Of a stretch of DNA of 64,000 bases, positions 1 to 8,236 are shown in pieces. A model generated the notes under the pieces. That model was not told the DNA's origin. It did no database searches and saw only the letters and a program-made list of their open reading frames with translations. The stretch's first letter is position 1. Every line of letters begins with the position of its first letter. This DNA is from Candidatus Gracilibacteria bacterium GN02-873 (GTDB lineage Bacteria; Patescibacteriota; Gracilibacteria; BD1-5; UBA2023), in NCBI GenBank assembly GCA_003260345.1, contig MORC01000001.1, positions 186,001-250,000 of the forward strand. Reading direction: 5' to 3'. A program made the position numbers and the translations under genes.

Positions 1-462
1 AAGAAGTGTTACAGTTTTTGTATCATAATTCATATTCGCGAGCATAAGCGAATCAGTCAATTCACCGCCCGGATGGCCGCGCCCGCCAATTCCTGCAATC
101 AAAATATTCTTGCTTCCACGTTTTTCTGGCGTTTTTGGAGTTTCTGAATTATCTCCAAAAATATCAGTAATTTGGCGGAAAGTTTTATATTCGTCATTGT
201 TGCTGAGTTGCATGTTTCCGACTGCTTTAATCGCAAAAATAGCCCCAAATACAAGCACTGAAATAATCAAAAAAATTCCCGAAATCTTACGAGCACGACG
301 CTTATTTTTGTCAGCGCTTGTGAGAATATTTTCAGATGTTTCTTTCTGATTTTCAGGCGTATTTTTTGATGAAAATCATGTTTTTTGTGAAGGAATCTTC
401 GAAACTTGCATCGGATTTTGATGTGGATTTTTCGAGATTTTTTTGGTTTTAAATCAAGACAT
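1..462 (-). CDS. LCP (LytR-CpsA-Psr) family cell-envelope protein, 3' part cut by window edge
   Basis: This is the N-terminal 154 codons of an LCP protein; the rest lies beyond position 1. LCP enzymes attach glycopolymers to peptidoglycan from the outer face of the membrane. The sequence shows a basic, polar cytoplasmic head of about 55 residues, one membrane segment (about residues 58-77, core IFLIISVLVFGAIFAI), then the start of the LCP fold with NILIAGIGGRG and LTDSLMLANMNYDTKTVTLL, matching the family pattern of a glycine-rich strand followed by DT-like and KKVTLL strands. Codons 3 and about 33 are TGA, read as glycine. The start at 462 was chosen because the frame is open to it and a promoter lies just upstream. 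Confidence 0.8.
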
Positions 463-482
463 AATTCTAAAATTATGTGCAG

Positions 483-510
483 ATTATAAAAATTTTTTCC
501 ACTTTGGCAA
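483..510 (-). promoter_or_regulatory. Promoter of the LCP gene
   Basis: On the minus strand TTGCCA (505-510) and TATAAT (483-488) are separated by 16 bases. The ATG lies about 20 bases downstream of the -10. Confidence 0.6.
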
Positions 511-715
511 CTTAAAAATTTTTTCTCGAAAATTTTTATTTTTCTTATATATTTTTATTCATTAAATAATAAAAATGTCTACTTCAATTTCTGTTCAAAT
601 TTCATTTTTTCGTACAATTATCCAATTTAAAATTTTCAAAATAACGATTTTAAGCCAAGAAAAAATTTGTTTTATTTCTCACATTTTTCTCTTTGATTTT
701 TGTTCGTTTTTTTGC

Positions 716-743
716 TTGACTTATAGAAAAAAACGATTACATT
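716..743 (+). promoter_or_regulatory. Putative promoter of rsmH-ftsL-recR
   Basis: TTGACT (716-721) and TACATT (738-743) are separated by 16 bases, about 45 bases before the GTG start of rsmH. The -10 is imperfect. Confidence 0.45.
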
Positions 744-788
744 ACCCTTGTGATTCGTCACATTTTACGCTTTCTTATTATCTTTTTT

Positions 789-1694
789 GTGATTCATATT
801 CCGGTTCTTTTTCATGAAGTTCGCGATGCGTATTTGAAAGTTTCTCCTCGAAAATATGTTGTGGATGCGACGCAATGACTAGGTGGTCATACGAAAATGC
901 TTCTTGAAAATCTTGATTCAGACGGAATTTGCATCGGAATTGATCGTGATGCGTCAAATATTGCTCTTGCCAATCAATTTTTAGAAAATTTTGATTCGCA
1001 TATTTCGGAGAATTTGAGTTTTTCAGAAATTGATCAGATTCTCAGAAAACACCAATTTCCACATATTGATTTTATTCTGTATGATTTGGGAGTATCGAGC
1101 GCACACTATGATGATGCTGAACGCGGATTCTCCGTACGATTTGATGGACCGCTGGATATGCGCTTCAATCGTACGGCTGGAAAGACGGCTGAAAATTTGG
1201 TGATGACGCTTTCAGAAGATGAACTCAAAAAGATTTTTTGGGATTATGCTGATGAGAAAAAGGCAATTTTTATCGCTCGCGCTATTGTGGAAGCGCGGAA
1301 AACTGAAAAAATCGATACGACAGAAAAATTAGTGGCACTGGTTCAAAAAGCCAGTTTTGATAAAAAATCACCATTACGCGTTTTTCAGGCCTTACGAATT
1401 GCTGTTAATGATGAATTTGAACACATTCTTACTTCGCTTGAACAAGCAACAGAAAGGCTGAGAATGGGTTGAAAAATTGCAATAATCACCTTTCATTCGA
1501 TAGAAGATCGTTTGGTGAAAAATTTTTTCTCACCACTTCTGCAATGACAGATTGACGAAATCACAGGACAAACTATTGTCCCGCCAAAATTTAAAAAAAT
1601 AAACAAAAAACCAATCGTTCCGAATGATGAGGAGATTCAAAATAATCCTCGCGCACGAAGTGCGAAACTTCGCATTTATGAACGAATTTCTTAA
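789..1694 (+). CDS. rsmH: 16S rRNA (cytosine(1402)-N(4))-methyltransferase RsmH
   Basis: RsmH methylates N4 of C1402 in the ribosomal P site using S-adenosylmethionine. The product is 301 residues, a normal length. From the GTG at 789 it reads MIHIPVLFHEV, the usual family N-terminus, then DATQGLGGHT, the SAM-binding motif in which the first glycine is TGA (876-878). Further on come YDLGVSSAHYDD, GPLDMRF, FQALRIAVNDE, then GKIAIITFHSIEDR with a second TGA glycine, and the C-terminal NPRARSAKLR signature. With TGA as stop the gene would be broken in several places and lose its SAM motif. It heads a run with an FtsL-like gene and recR, as in division-cell-wall clusters. Confidence 0.97.
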
Positions 1695-1704
1695 ATTTCC
1701 TCCA

Positions 1705-2070
1705 ATGAATGCTAATGTTTTAGTAGCAAAAAAAGGACATATTCCATTTTTTTCAGAAAGAAAAGTGGCTCGCGAAAATTTTCGATTTTCCTATACGCAA
1801 ACCTTTATTTTGGCAATTTTGGCAATTGGAGGATTATTGATTTATTACGCTTTTTTGCAAAATCAAAATGCGACACGCGGATATAATGTTCGAACTTTGC
1901 AAGTAGAAATGCGTGCTCTTCAGCTCAAAGAAAATTTGCTTGATATTCGTATCGCAGAGGGAAGATCCATTGATACCGTAATGAATGCTGGTATTATCAA
2001 TCGGATGGAAAATGTTTCCAACTCGTCATTTTTGGTACTCAAAGATACTCAATTTACTATGAATCACTAA
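1705..2070 (+). CDS. FtsL-like division protein
   Basis: This is a 121-residue bitopic membrane protein. The cytoplasmic head (about 33 residues, with KKGHIPFFSERK) is followed by one membrane segment (about residues 35-53, AILAIGGLLIYYAF) and an extracytoplasmic part that could form a short coiled coil (VRTLQVEMRALQLKENLLD). Size, topology and position directly after rsmH match FtsL, which links the early division complex to septal wall synthesis. FtsL sequences are weakly conserved, so the name rests on context. The ATG at 1705 lies 10 bases after the rsmH stop; an upstream in-frame ATG at 1624 would overlap rsmH. Its TAA overlaps the recR ATG by one base. Confidence 0.7.
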   Translation: MNANVLVAKKGHIPFFSERKVARENFRFSYTQTFILAILAIGGLLIYYAFLQNQNATRGYNVRTLQVEMRALQLKENLLDIRIAEGRSIDTVMNAGIINRMENVSNSSFLVLKDTQFTMNH

Positions 2071-2660
2071 TGCCAGAAGCACTCAAAAGACTTATTGACA
2101 TGATACACTATTTGCCAGGAATTGGTGAAAAAACGGCGGCTAAACTCGCCTTTTTTTTGCTTAAAGCCAATAGTTCGTATGTAAAAAATTTTTCGGAAGC
2201 ACTAGGAAAATTACACTCGAGCGTTCAGGAATGTAGCGAATGTCACGGGCTTACTGATATGGGTTTAAATATTTGTAAAATTTGTGCAGACTACTCTCGT
2301 GATAAAAATAGTATTTGTGTGGTAGAAGATTATTTGGATATGCTTTCCATCGAACGAACGGGTGTGTATCGTGGGTTGTATTTTGTGCTTGGTGGTGCTA
2401 TTTCTCCAATTGCTGGGATTACTCCTGATAAGCTGAATTTTGATTCGTTATTTTCTCGAATTACTAATGAAACAAATATTTCTGAGGTGATTTTGGCTAT
2501 GAATCCCAACATTGAAGGAGAAGCTACGAAGCTATATATTAAGGAACGAATGCCACGAGAGGTGATAATTACGCAACTTTCTAAAGGGCTTCCACATGCG
2601 GGCTCGATCGAGTATGCTGACGAAATTACTCTCCTTTCTGCTTTCAAATGACGTGGATAA
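2070..2660 (+). CDS. recR: Recombination protein RecR
   Basis: RecR helps load RecA at single-strand gaps (RecFOR pathway). The 196 residues show the helix-hairpin-helix LPGIGEKTAAKLAFFL, a four-cysteine zinc finger (CSECHGLTDMGLNICKIC), a Toprim start with ICVVEDYLD, and the late motifs YIKERM, ITQLSKGLPHAGSIEYAD and EITLLSAF. The last residues are informative: FK-TGA-CGT-GGA-TAA gives FKGRG, matching the family's usual ending, in which a glycine-arginine pair follows the final helix. With TGA as stop that tail is lost. The start overlaps the previous stop (TAATG), suggesting translational coupling. Confidence 0.97.
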
Positions 2661-2714
2661 AAATCTCGCATCCGGGGTTTTTATTTTTTGATAAAATTTT
2701 AAGCCAACAAAAAA

Positions 2715-2736
2715 CAGCCTTTCGGCTGATTTTTTT
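2715..2736. terminator. Bidirectional intrinsic terminator between recR and rplA
   Basis: Stem CAGCC / GGCTG with a TTTC loop, T-run on one side and A-run on the other. It can end transcripts of recR (plus) and rplA (minus). Confidence 0.8.
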
Positions 2737-3433
2737 AAAGAGAATTTACATCAAGTTGAATACTTGGTCCCATTGCGTTACAAATGAAAAGAGTTGTAAT
2801 GAAATTTGAACTTCCTTTCACACCAGAAGGGCGAGATTCTTTCATTGTTTTTACGAAAAACGCAATATTTTCAGCGAGTTTTTCGTTTCCGAAAGAAAGT
2901 TTTCCAACAATAGAGTGAACATTTCCGTGTTTATCGTTTTTAAATTCAAAACGACCTTTTGCAATTTCAGAGGCAATCGCAATCAAATCTTCACCAACAG
3001 TACCAGCCTTTGGATTTGGCATGATACCTTTTGGCCCAAGAATTTTCGCGATTTTACCCATTTTTCGCATCATTCCAGGAGTCGCGATAGCGATATCAAA
3101 GTCGATATGTCCCTGAGCAACAGAATCAATCAAATCTTCAGCACCAGCAACAGTCACACCAGCTGCTTTCAATTCTGCTTCGTTTCCAAGATCGGTGAAG
3201 GCACCAATTTTCTTTGTTTTACCAGTTCCGTGAGGAAGTGAGATTGTAGAGCGAACGATTTGATCAGCCTGACGAGGATCAATATTCAAATTAAAGTGAA
3301 TTTCGATTGTTGGGTCAAATTTTACAGTATTTGTTCTTTCTAGAAGATCAACTGCTTCAGAAAGTGTATAAAGACGACCTTTTTCAATAAGACTTGCTGC
3401 CTGATTGAATTTTTTTCCGTGAACTTTTGCCAT
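2735..3433 (-). CDS. rplA: 50S ribosomal protein L1
   Basis: L1 forms the mobile L1 stalk of the large subunit and in many bacteria represses its own mRNA. The 232 residues include GKKFNQAASLIEKGRLYTLSEAV, FDPTIEIHFNLNIDPRQADQ, the signature region GMMRKMGKIAKILGPKGIMPNPKAGTV, and the closing FITTLFICNAMGPSIQLD. No TGA codon occurs inside. rplK is not adjacent, so the usual L11-L1 pair is split here. It has its own promoter and a structured leader. Confidence 0.98.
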   Translation of the reverse strand: MAKVHGKKFNQAASLIEKGRLYTLSEAVDLLERTNTVKFDPTIEIHFNLNIDPRQADQIVRSTISLPHGTGKTKKIGAFTDLGNEAELKAAGVTVAGAEDLIDSVAQGHIDFDIAIATPGMMRKMGKIAKILGPKGIMPNPKAGTVGEDLIAIASEIAKGRFEFKNDKHGNVHSIVGKLSFGNEKLAENIAFFVKTMKESRPSGVKGSSNFITTLFICNAMGPSIQLDVNSL

Positions 3434-3439
3434 AGAAAA

Positions 3440-3528
3440 TAAAAATAAAAAATAAAGTGGTCCAAGCGTTCGTAAGAACTCCCAATTTTATGGACGCCAA
3501 CATTATATGATTTTTCTGAAAAAAGCAA
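3440..3528 (-). promoter_or_regulatory. rplA promoter and hairpin leader
   Basis: On the minus strand TTGCTT (3523-3528) and TATAAT (3502-3507) are 15 bases apart. The leader then contains an imperfect hairpin built on GGGAGTTC / GAACGCTT around 3455-3483, with a TTAC loop. L1 often binds a mimic of its rRNA site in its own leader, so this hairpin is a candidate operator. That role is inference only. Confidence 0.5.
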
Positions 3529-3530
3529 AT

Positions 3531-4364
3531 TTATTTTGCATGATTTTCAAAAAATCGAGGACCAGTATCATGATCCACGCGAACACGATTCATATTATAA
3601 AAATTTGGATGATTCCAATCAAAATTTTTACCAAAATTTGTCGACCAAGCGAGCGAATATCCACATTCTTTTAAGAATTTTTCACTATTTTTTCCAATTT
3701 TTCCCATCGGATAAATAAACAAATTAACCGGTTTTTGTACGATTTTTTCCAAATCTTTTTTTGATTGACAAATTTCGGATTTTTCAATTTTTTCAGAAAC
3801 TCGATTCAATGGTTGGTGCGTCATTGTGTGACTTGCAATCGTAAAAAGAGGATTATCAGAAAGTTTTTTAATTTGTTCAGAATTTACAAACGCTTTATGA
3901 TTGGTTTTTGATGAAATAATGCCAAAAATAAAGGGAATTTGATATTTTTCTGCAATGGGCGCCAGATCAGTGAAAGTATCAATCCAGCCATCATCAGCGG
4001 TAAAAATCCAAATTTTTGCACTCGGAAAACAATTATTTTCCATTGCTTTTTCAAAATCCTCACCAGTCATTAGACTAATTTTTTTTTGTTTTGCTAATGC
4101 GGAAACGATTTTCATATGAGAATCAAAATTTTTCGGCGTTACCGAAAGTGAGCGTGTCACCGGCGCATCGTGTGGATCATCTTCGCGCACATAATGGTAC
4201 ATAAATACCTTAATTGTTGGATTTTTTATGCATTTTTGAGATGATTCTGTATGTGTAATTGGTTGTTGTGTTGTGATTTGTGGGTTGTACCTTGTGTGTG
4301 AATAAAAATTTTGAGAACAATACATTGATGAAAGGCACAATAAAAAATTCAGAATTCAAAACAT
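3531..4364 (-). CDS. Polysaccharide deacetylase (CE4 / NodB family), exported
   Basis: CE4 enzymes remove acetyl groups from chitin-like or peptidoglycan sugars using a metal ion. The 277-residue product starts MFGILNFLLCLSSMYCSQ (TGA codon 3 as glycine), a short hydrophobic signal that may end in a lipobox-like cysteine. The catalytic domain shows IKVFMYHYVRED, then WIFTADDGW (the first catalytic/metal aspartates), ASHTMTHQPL (metal-binding histidines, canonical SHTxTH) and FIYPMGK. The start at 4364 is somewhat uncertain: the -10-like TATAAT abuts this ATG, so a leaderless message or a start at the ATG at 4325 is possible. It lies downstream of the GlmU-like gene on the same strand. Confidence 0.88.
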
Positions 4365-4415
4365 TATATTATTTTATTTATATATTTGTACAATAGTTAT
4401 TCAATAACTGTACAT

Positions 4416-5606
4416 TTATTTGATAATTTCGCCTGGAAGAGTTGTAGAATTTGTTTCTAATACACGTCCTGGGTAGATGAGAGTGTTGATGCCTGTGTGA
4501 GTTCCATCGCCAATGATGGCTCCCAACTTTCTTCTTCTAGTATCCACTAGTTTTCCTTTATTCATAGCGCGAATATTTTTTTCATCGTGACGAAGATTGG
4601 CAACCTTTGTTCCTCCACCAAAGTTTACAAAATTTCCAATAACGCTATCACCAATATAAGATAGATGCGGAATATTTGTATTTTCACCCACATAACTCGC
4701 TTTTAATTCAACAAAAGCACCGATTTTGGAGTTTTTTCCGATTGTGGAATTGCCGCGAATATATGCATTTGGTCCAATAATTGTATTCTCTCCAATATAT
4801 ACATTTCCTTCAATATAAGTTCCAGATTTAATAATTGCTCATTTTTCGAGAAAAATATTTCCGTGAACCACTACATTAGGTTCAATAATTGCTCACTTAT
4901 CGATATTTTCTGAGAAATCCCCGACAATTACATCCGTTCCTTTGAGCATATCCCACGGATATCCAATTGTTGTCCATCGTCCCATGGCTTCTACCGCATG
5001 ATATTTTTCTTGCTGAATATAAAGATCAATCAAATCTGTAATTTCAAGCTCGCCACGAGGAGAAAGTGGAATTTTTTTTAAATCTTCAAAAATAGTATCA
5101 TCAAACTTGTGGATTCCGATACTTACGAGATTTCCGTAAATATTTTCTGTCGGCTTTTCAATGATTTTAATAACTTTTCCAGTGCTATCTGTTTGGAAAA
5201 CGCCAAAATCCTGCGGATTTTCTACTGATTTGCAAAGTGACCCAAGTCCGTTTTGTTTCGTTAATTTTTCAATATCTTTTGGGTCATATAAATCGTCACC
5301 AGAGAGCACCACGAATTCCCCAGAAATCTTCCCATCAAGCGACAAAATCGCTGCACCCGTTCCAGCTTGTTCAATTTGCTCCACATAATGCATTTTTTTA
5401 CCCAAAAAATTATCACCAAAATATTCACTAAATTGTTCTTTTTTATATTTTACAATGATAAAAATTTCATCAAAAAGATGCATAATTGGTTCAATATTGT
5501 GTTCAATAAGCGTTTTTCCGCAGATTTTTAGAAGTGGTTTTGGTGTTGTATCTGTAAGAGGTCGCATTCTAGAGCCTTCACCCGCCGCCATGATAACAAG
5601 ATTCAT
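4416..5606 (-). CDS. glmU: Bifunctional sugar-1-phosphate nucleotidylyltransferase / left-handed beta-helix acyltransferase (GlmU-like)
   Basis: The N-terminal half (about residues 1-240) is a nucleotidyltransferase with MAAGEGSRMRPLTDTTPKPL, VVLSGDDL and IIEKPTENIYGN. The C-terminal half (about 245-396) is a hexapeptide-repeat beta-helix (GAIIEPNVVVHGNIFLEKG, YIEGNVYIGENTIIGP), ending with HLSYIGDSVIG, NFGGGT and KLGAIIGDGTHTGINT, which match the acetyltransferase half of GlmU. Two TGA codons, both at EKG/DKG turns of the helix, are read as glycine; with stops the two halves would look like separate genes. The role is probably UDP-GlcNAc synthesis for the cell wall. The domain style resembles archaeal-type bifunctional enzymes as much as E. 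coli GlmU, so the sugar is not certain. The start was placed at MNLVIMAAGEG. Confidence 0.87.
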
Positions 5607-5629
5607 AATTGTAAAAAATAAATAAAACA

Positions 5630-5654
5630 CCCTCAGAATACACTTTTCTGAGGG
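5630..5654. terminator. Bidirectional intrinsic terminator
   Basis: Stem CCCTCAGAA / TTCTGAGGG between the DUF4143 gene and the GlmU-like gene. T-rich sequence follows on the minus strand. Confidence 0.75.
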
Positions 5655-5671
5655 TTTGTAAAGAGATTTTT

Positions 5672-6832
5672 TTAAATTGTATAGAATGGAAGCGTGAGAA
5701 AACTTTTTCCGCCAAACTCACTTGTGAAAATTTTTCCTTCATTGAGGAACATTCCGTATTCCACGCGCGCCCCATAAGAATCGTAAAAACTCTTCATTGT
5801 CTGAGAAATATTGCGTGGACTAGAGAAGCCAACTTCAATTGGTGTGAGTTTATTATTTTCTCGATTTTTGAGGACAAAAGCAATTTCTGTGCCAGATTTT
5901 TTCTTCCAAAAAAATATATCATGCGTATCACGCAATTTTCGTGAAAGCTCTAGAAAAATAAAATTTTCCATCATTGAAGTTTTTGAATTTCCAAGGCCAT
6001 AAGTTTGACCCATCGCCCCGCGATAGTATGATAAATCGCTAAAATACATTTTTGAATGACGAGAAAGTTCTTTTTCCGGATCCTCGCTAAACGGCTCAAT
6101 CATGCGAATAATATCATATTTGAGTAATAATTCTGTATATTTTCGAATTTTTCTGCGAGAAAGATTCATACTCTTCGCGATATAATCTTCTTTAAAAAGT
6201 GTGCTCACATTCATCGCGATGCTTCCGATAAAATTCTGGAAATCTCCGCGTTCTTTTTCAAATAATTCTTCGCTGATCATCTGGATTTTTTCAGAAAAAT
6301 TGGGAATCACATTTTCCGAATTTTCAATATTTTGTAAGAAACTTCCGCTTTCTAAATATTGATGCGCCAATCATTCGATGATTTCAAGATTGGAATTTCA
6401 TTTCAAAATTTCTCCAATCGCGATTTTTTCATCAAAATGTTCTGCGTATTCGCGAAAGGAAATTTCTGGAATCTCGAATGTTGCGATATCCGATTCGTCG
6501 TGAAAATATCGTGTCGTGAAAATAATTTTTCCCACAATCGCGTATTTATCAAGCAGATCGATAATTTCATAAAAATCAAAAATTTCTGAATGAAAAATAA
6601 TATAATCAAAAGTTTGATTTTCGTTTTTTTTGAGTGTAGCGAGAATTTTTTTCTTTTCAAGCGTTTCGAGAATTAAATTATTTTTTGGTAACAAAAAATC
6701 GATTTTTTCAATTTCGTACAAAAATCAATTGTTATTTGTTCAAAAATTTCATTTTAGAGCAATATTTGCATCAGGATTTTCTTCCAAAAATATTGCAAAA
6801 TTACTCACAAGTTCTTGCTGAGAAGGGAACAT
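5672..6832 (-). CDS. AAA ATPase / DUF4143-type protein with degenerate P-loop
   Basis: The 386 residues follow the layout of the common AAA-plus-DUF4143 family: an N-terminal ATPase domain, a helical DNA-binding-like middle (YIAKSMNLSRRKIRKYTELL, about residue 210-230), then the DUF4143 tail with GTEIAFVLKNR and LTPIEVGF, which looks like a PD-(D/E)XK-type core. The P-loop position reads ALKGNFGTNNNGF and lacks the lysine and Ser/Thr needed for ATP binding. The Walker B region (FDYIIFHSE) is also changed. Five TGA codons are read as glycine, three in or near the former P-loop. It has its own promoter and terminator. ATP hydrolysis seems unlikely; the function is unknown. Confidence 0.72.
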
Positions 6833-6852
6833 AGTAAAATTTTATTTCCCTT

Positions 6853-6881
6853 ATTATAGCAGAAAAATAAAAAATGTGCAA
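6853..6881 (-). promoter_or_regulatory. Promoter of the DUF4143 gene
   Basis: TTGCAC (6876-6881) and TATAAT (6853-6858), 17 bases apart on the minus strand, about 20 bases before the ATG. The rest of the 6882-7048 interval is AT-rich and holds only a weak plus-strand hairpin near 6960-6980. Confidence 0.65.
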
Positions 6882-7048
6882 ATATCAAAGGATTCTTGCG
6901 AGTTTTTATCACGCTTTTTTAAAATTTTTTCGTAAAGAATAAAGACGATTTTCCGTTTTATCCCTTTAAAATAAGGGATTTTGTTATTTTTGCTTTATTA
7001 TCGGAATATCTTGTTTTTTTGAACAAAAAATATATTCATTTTTATATT

Positions 7049-7924
7049 TTATGTTGAAATTTTCTCGAAAATATGGGAAAAAATTTCTTCAAAACGAAGA
7101 AGAATGAATGTTTTTTGTGAATGAGAAAGAATTTTTTGAAAAAAACACATGCTTGCGACATTCGCATCAATAAAATTATTTTGGAAATTTTTTTCAGATT
7201 GAATGAAAAAAGAAATTTCTTTTTTGGTAATATTTTTGATCCAAGGGAGCATATTTTTCTCGATAATTAACCAAAGAATTTCCGAATTATAGCCACTTAC
7301 AACGTCGCGCGGAGTATATGTGGTTTGCTCTTTTGAGACGATGATATTGAGAAAATTCTCCAGCATCTCAAAAATTAAAAAATTTTCTGGACTTGGCGTT
7401 GCTATGATAGAAATAAAATTGTAATATGAAATTTTTTCAGAATTCACAGAAAAATCAGGAAAAATATTGAGTTCTTTTTCGAAAATTGGAGATTTTTCAT
7501 CAAGAACTAAGATGTTTTCCTTTGTATAGTATTTTTGATGATATTTTTCGCATTCCCCAAAAGGAATTTTTTCTACATTTCCATACGAATATTTGGTGTT
7601 AAAATATTTTTTTCCAAAAAATTCGATAGCCTTTTTATAAAATCATTTGTCTGATAATTCGTCCTGAATGCGAACTTTTTCTTTTTCAAAAATATTTTTA
7701 TCAAGTGGTGAGAGGAGATGATTGATAAATTTTTTCTGAAAATTTTTTTTATTTGTAGGGAGATGATATTCGGTATGCGTCGTGTATGTGTAGCCATGAA
7801 TATTTTTCCAGAGAAAAGCGTTTTTATCGGGATAAAAAAGTGATAATTTTGTATGTTCAACAATATGAGCGGAATATTCTGAATTTTTTTCATCAGGCGG
7901 AGTTGAAACAATTATTATTGCCAT
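7049..7924 (-). CDS. M16-like (insulinase family) metallopeptidase, half-length
   Basis: The 291-residue product carries the inverted zinc motif HXXEH of M16 peptidases (AHIVEHTKL, about residue 20-28), followed by GYTYTTHTEYHL, where the family has its conserved turn after the zinc motif, and EKVRIQDEL, which supplies the third zinc-ligand glutamate region. KYHQKYYTKENILVL matches the family strand FHxxYYxPNNM. Normal M16 proteins are about 420 residues or longer with two similar halves. This one is a single catalytic half plus a divergent tail. One TGA codon (after DELSDK) is glycine. The start at 7924 is preferred because the upstream in-frame ATG at 7945 lies inside the promoter-terminator hairpin. 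Confidence 0.72.
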
Positions 7925-7982
7925 AAAAAATAGGATAAATTTCAAATTTATCCTATTATAGAGGTTTTGTTAGTTTTTACAA
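7925..7982 (-). promoter_or_regulatory. Promoter overlapping a terminator-like hairpin, upstream of the M16 gene
   Basis: Minus strand: TTGTAA (7977-7982), 16 bases, TATAAT (7955-7960). The next bases form a 12-bp stem (7944-7955 with 7931-7942) followed by T6 and then the ATG at 7924. The expected transcription start lies inside the 5' arm. Read-through from the RGG gene would therefore be terminated, while transcripts starting here would lose part of the stem. Confidence 0.65.
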
Positions 7983-8006
7983 ATTTTTTAAATTATAAAA
8001 GCTAAC

Positions 8007-8159
8007 TTATCTTCGACCACCATTATTGCCACGCCCACCAGCTCGACCCTGTCCAGATTTGGTATGAGTTTTGCTGTTGTCGCGAGTATTACCATTTTTA
8101 TAGTCACCCTTATTCGAATCTTTGCCTTTTTTGGCATTTGAATTTGGGAAAATACTCAT
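8007..8159 (-). CDS. Small basic Gly/Arg-rich protein (RGG-like tail)
   Basis: A 50-residue protein, MSIFPNSNAKKGKDSNKGD at the start and GQGRAGGRGNNGGRR at the end. It has no hydrophobic stretch and is rich in Lys, Asn, Arg and Gly, as in nucleic-acid-binding tails. All glycines use GGN. Unlike most genes here it has a strong SD (AAGGAG, 7 bases before the ATG), supporting translation. It is followed by the hairpin at 7931-7955 and preceded by a large palindrome. I do not recognise a family; RNA binding is inference from composition. Confidence 0.7.
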   Translation of the reverse strand: MSIFPNSNAKKGKDSNKGDYKNGNTRDNSKTHTKSGQGRAGGRGNNGGRR

Positions 8160-8176
8160 AATAGTCTCCTTGGAGG

Positions 8177-8200
8177 TTGTTTGTCAAAATTGACAAACAA
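8177..8200. promoter_or_regulatory. 11-bp inverted repeat upstream of the RGG gene
   Basis: Arms TTGTTTGTCAA and TTGACAAACAA are perfectly complementary with a 2-base centre. It lies between a weak minus-strand promoter (TTGACT at 8223-8228, AT-rich -10 around 8202-8207) and the SD. It could be an operator for a dimeric repressor or a 5'-end RNA hairpin. Confidence 0.6.
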
Positions 8201-8236
8201 TAATTTATAAATTTTTAAAAAAAGTCAAATTATTTT

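Larger units (their letters stand above)
463..788. other. Intergenic region between divergent LCP gene and rsmH
   Basis: The 326 bases are very T-rich on the plus strand. They hold the promoter of the LCP gene at one end and the putative rsmH promoter at the other. I see no gene, hairpin terminator or repeat. The only open frame (from 575) lacks any recognisable motif and overlaps the rsmH start in another frame. Confidence 0.6.

Noticed and set aside
575..817. An 80-codon plus-strand frame upstream of rsmH
   Set aside because: No motif, it overlaps the rsmH start in another frame, and under code 25 it does not end at its TGA. Very T-rich random-looking translation.
3340..3528. Minus-strand frame overlapping the rplA start and leader
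   Set aside because: It lies across the rplA promoter and leader in another frame with no motif.
4395..4409. Palindrome AGTTAT-TCA-ATAACT between the deacetylase and GlmU-like genes as a terminator
   Set aside because: Short, AT-only stem with no T-run on either strand; too weak to call.
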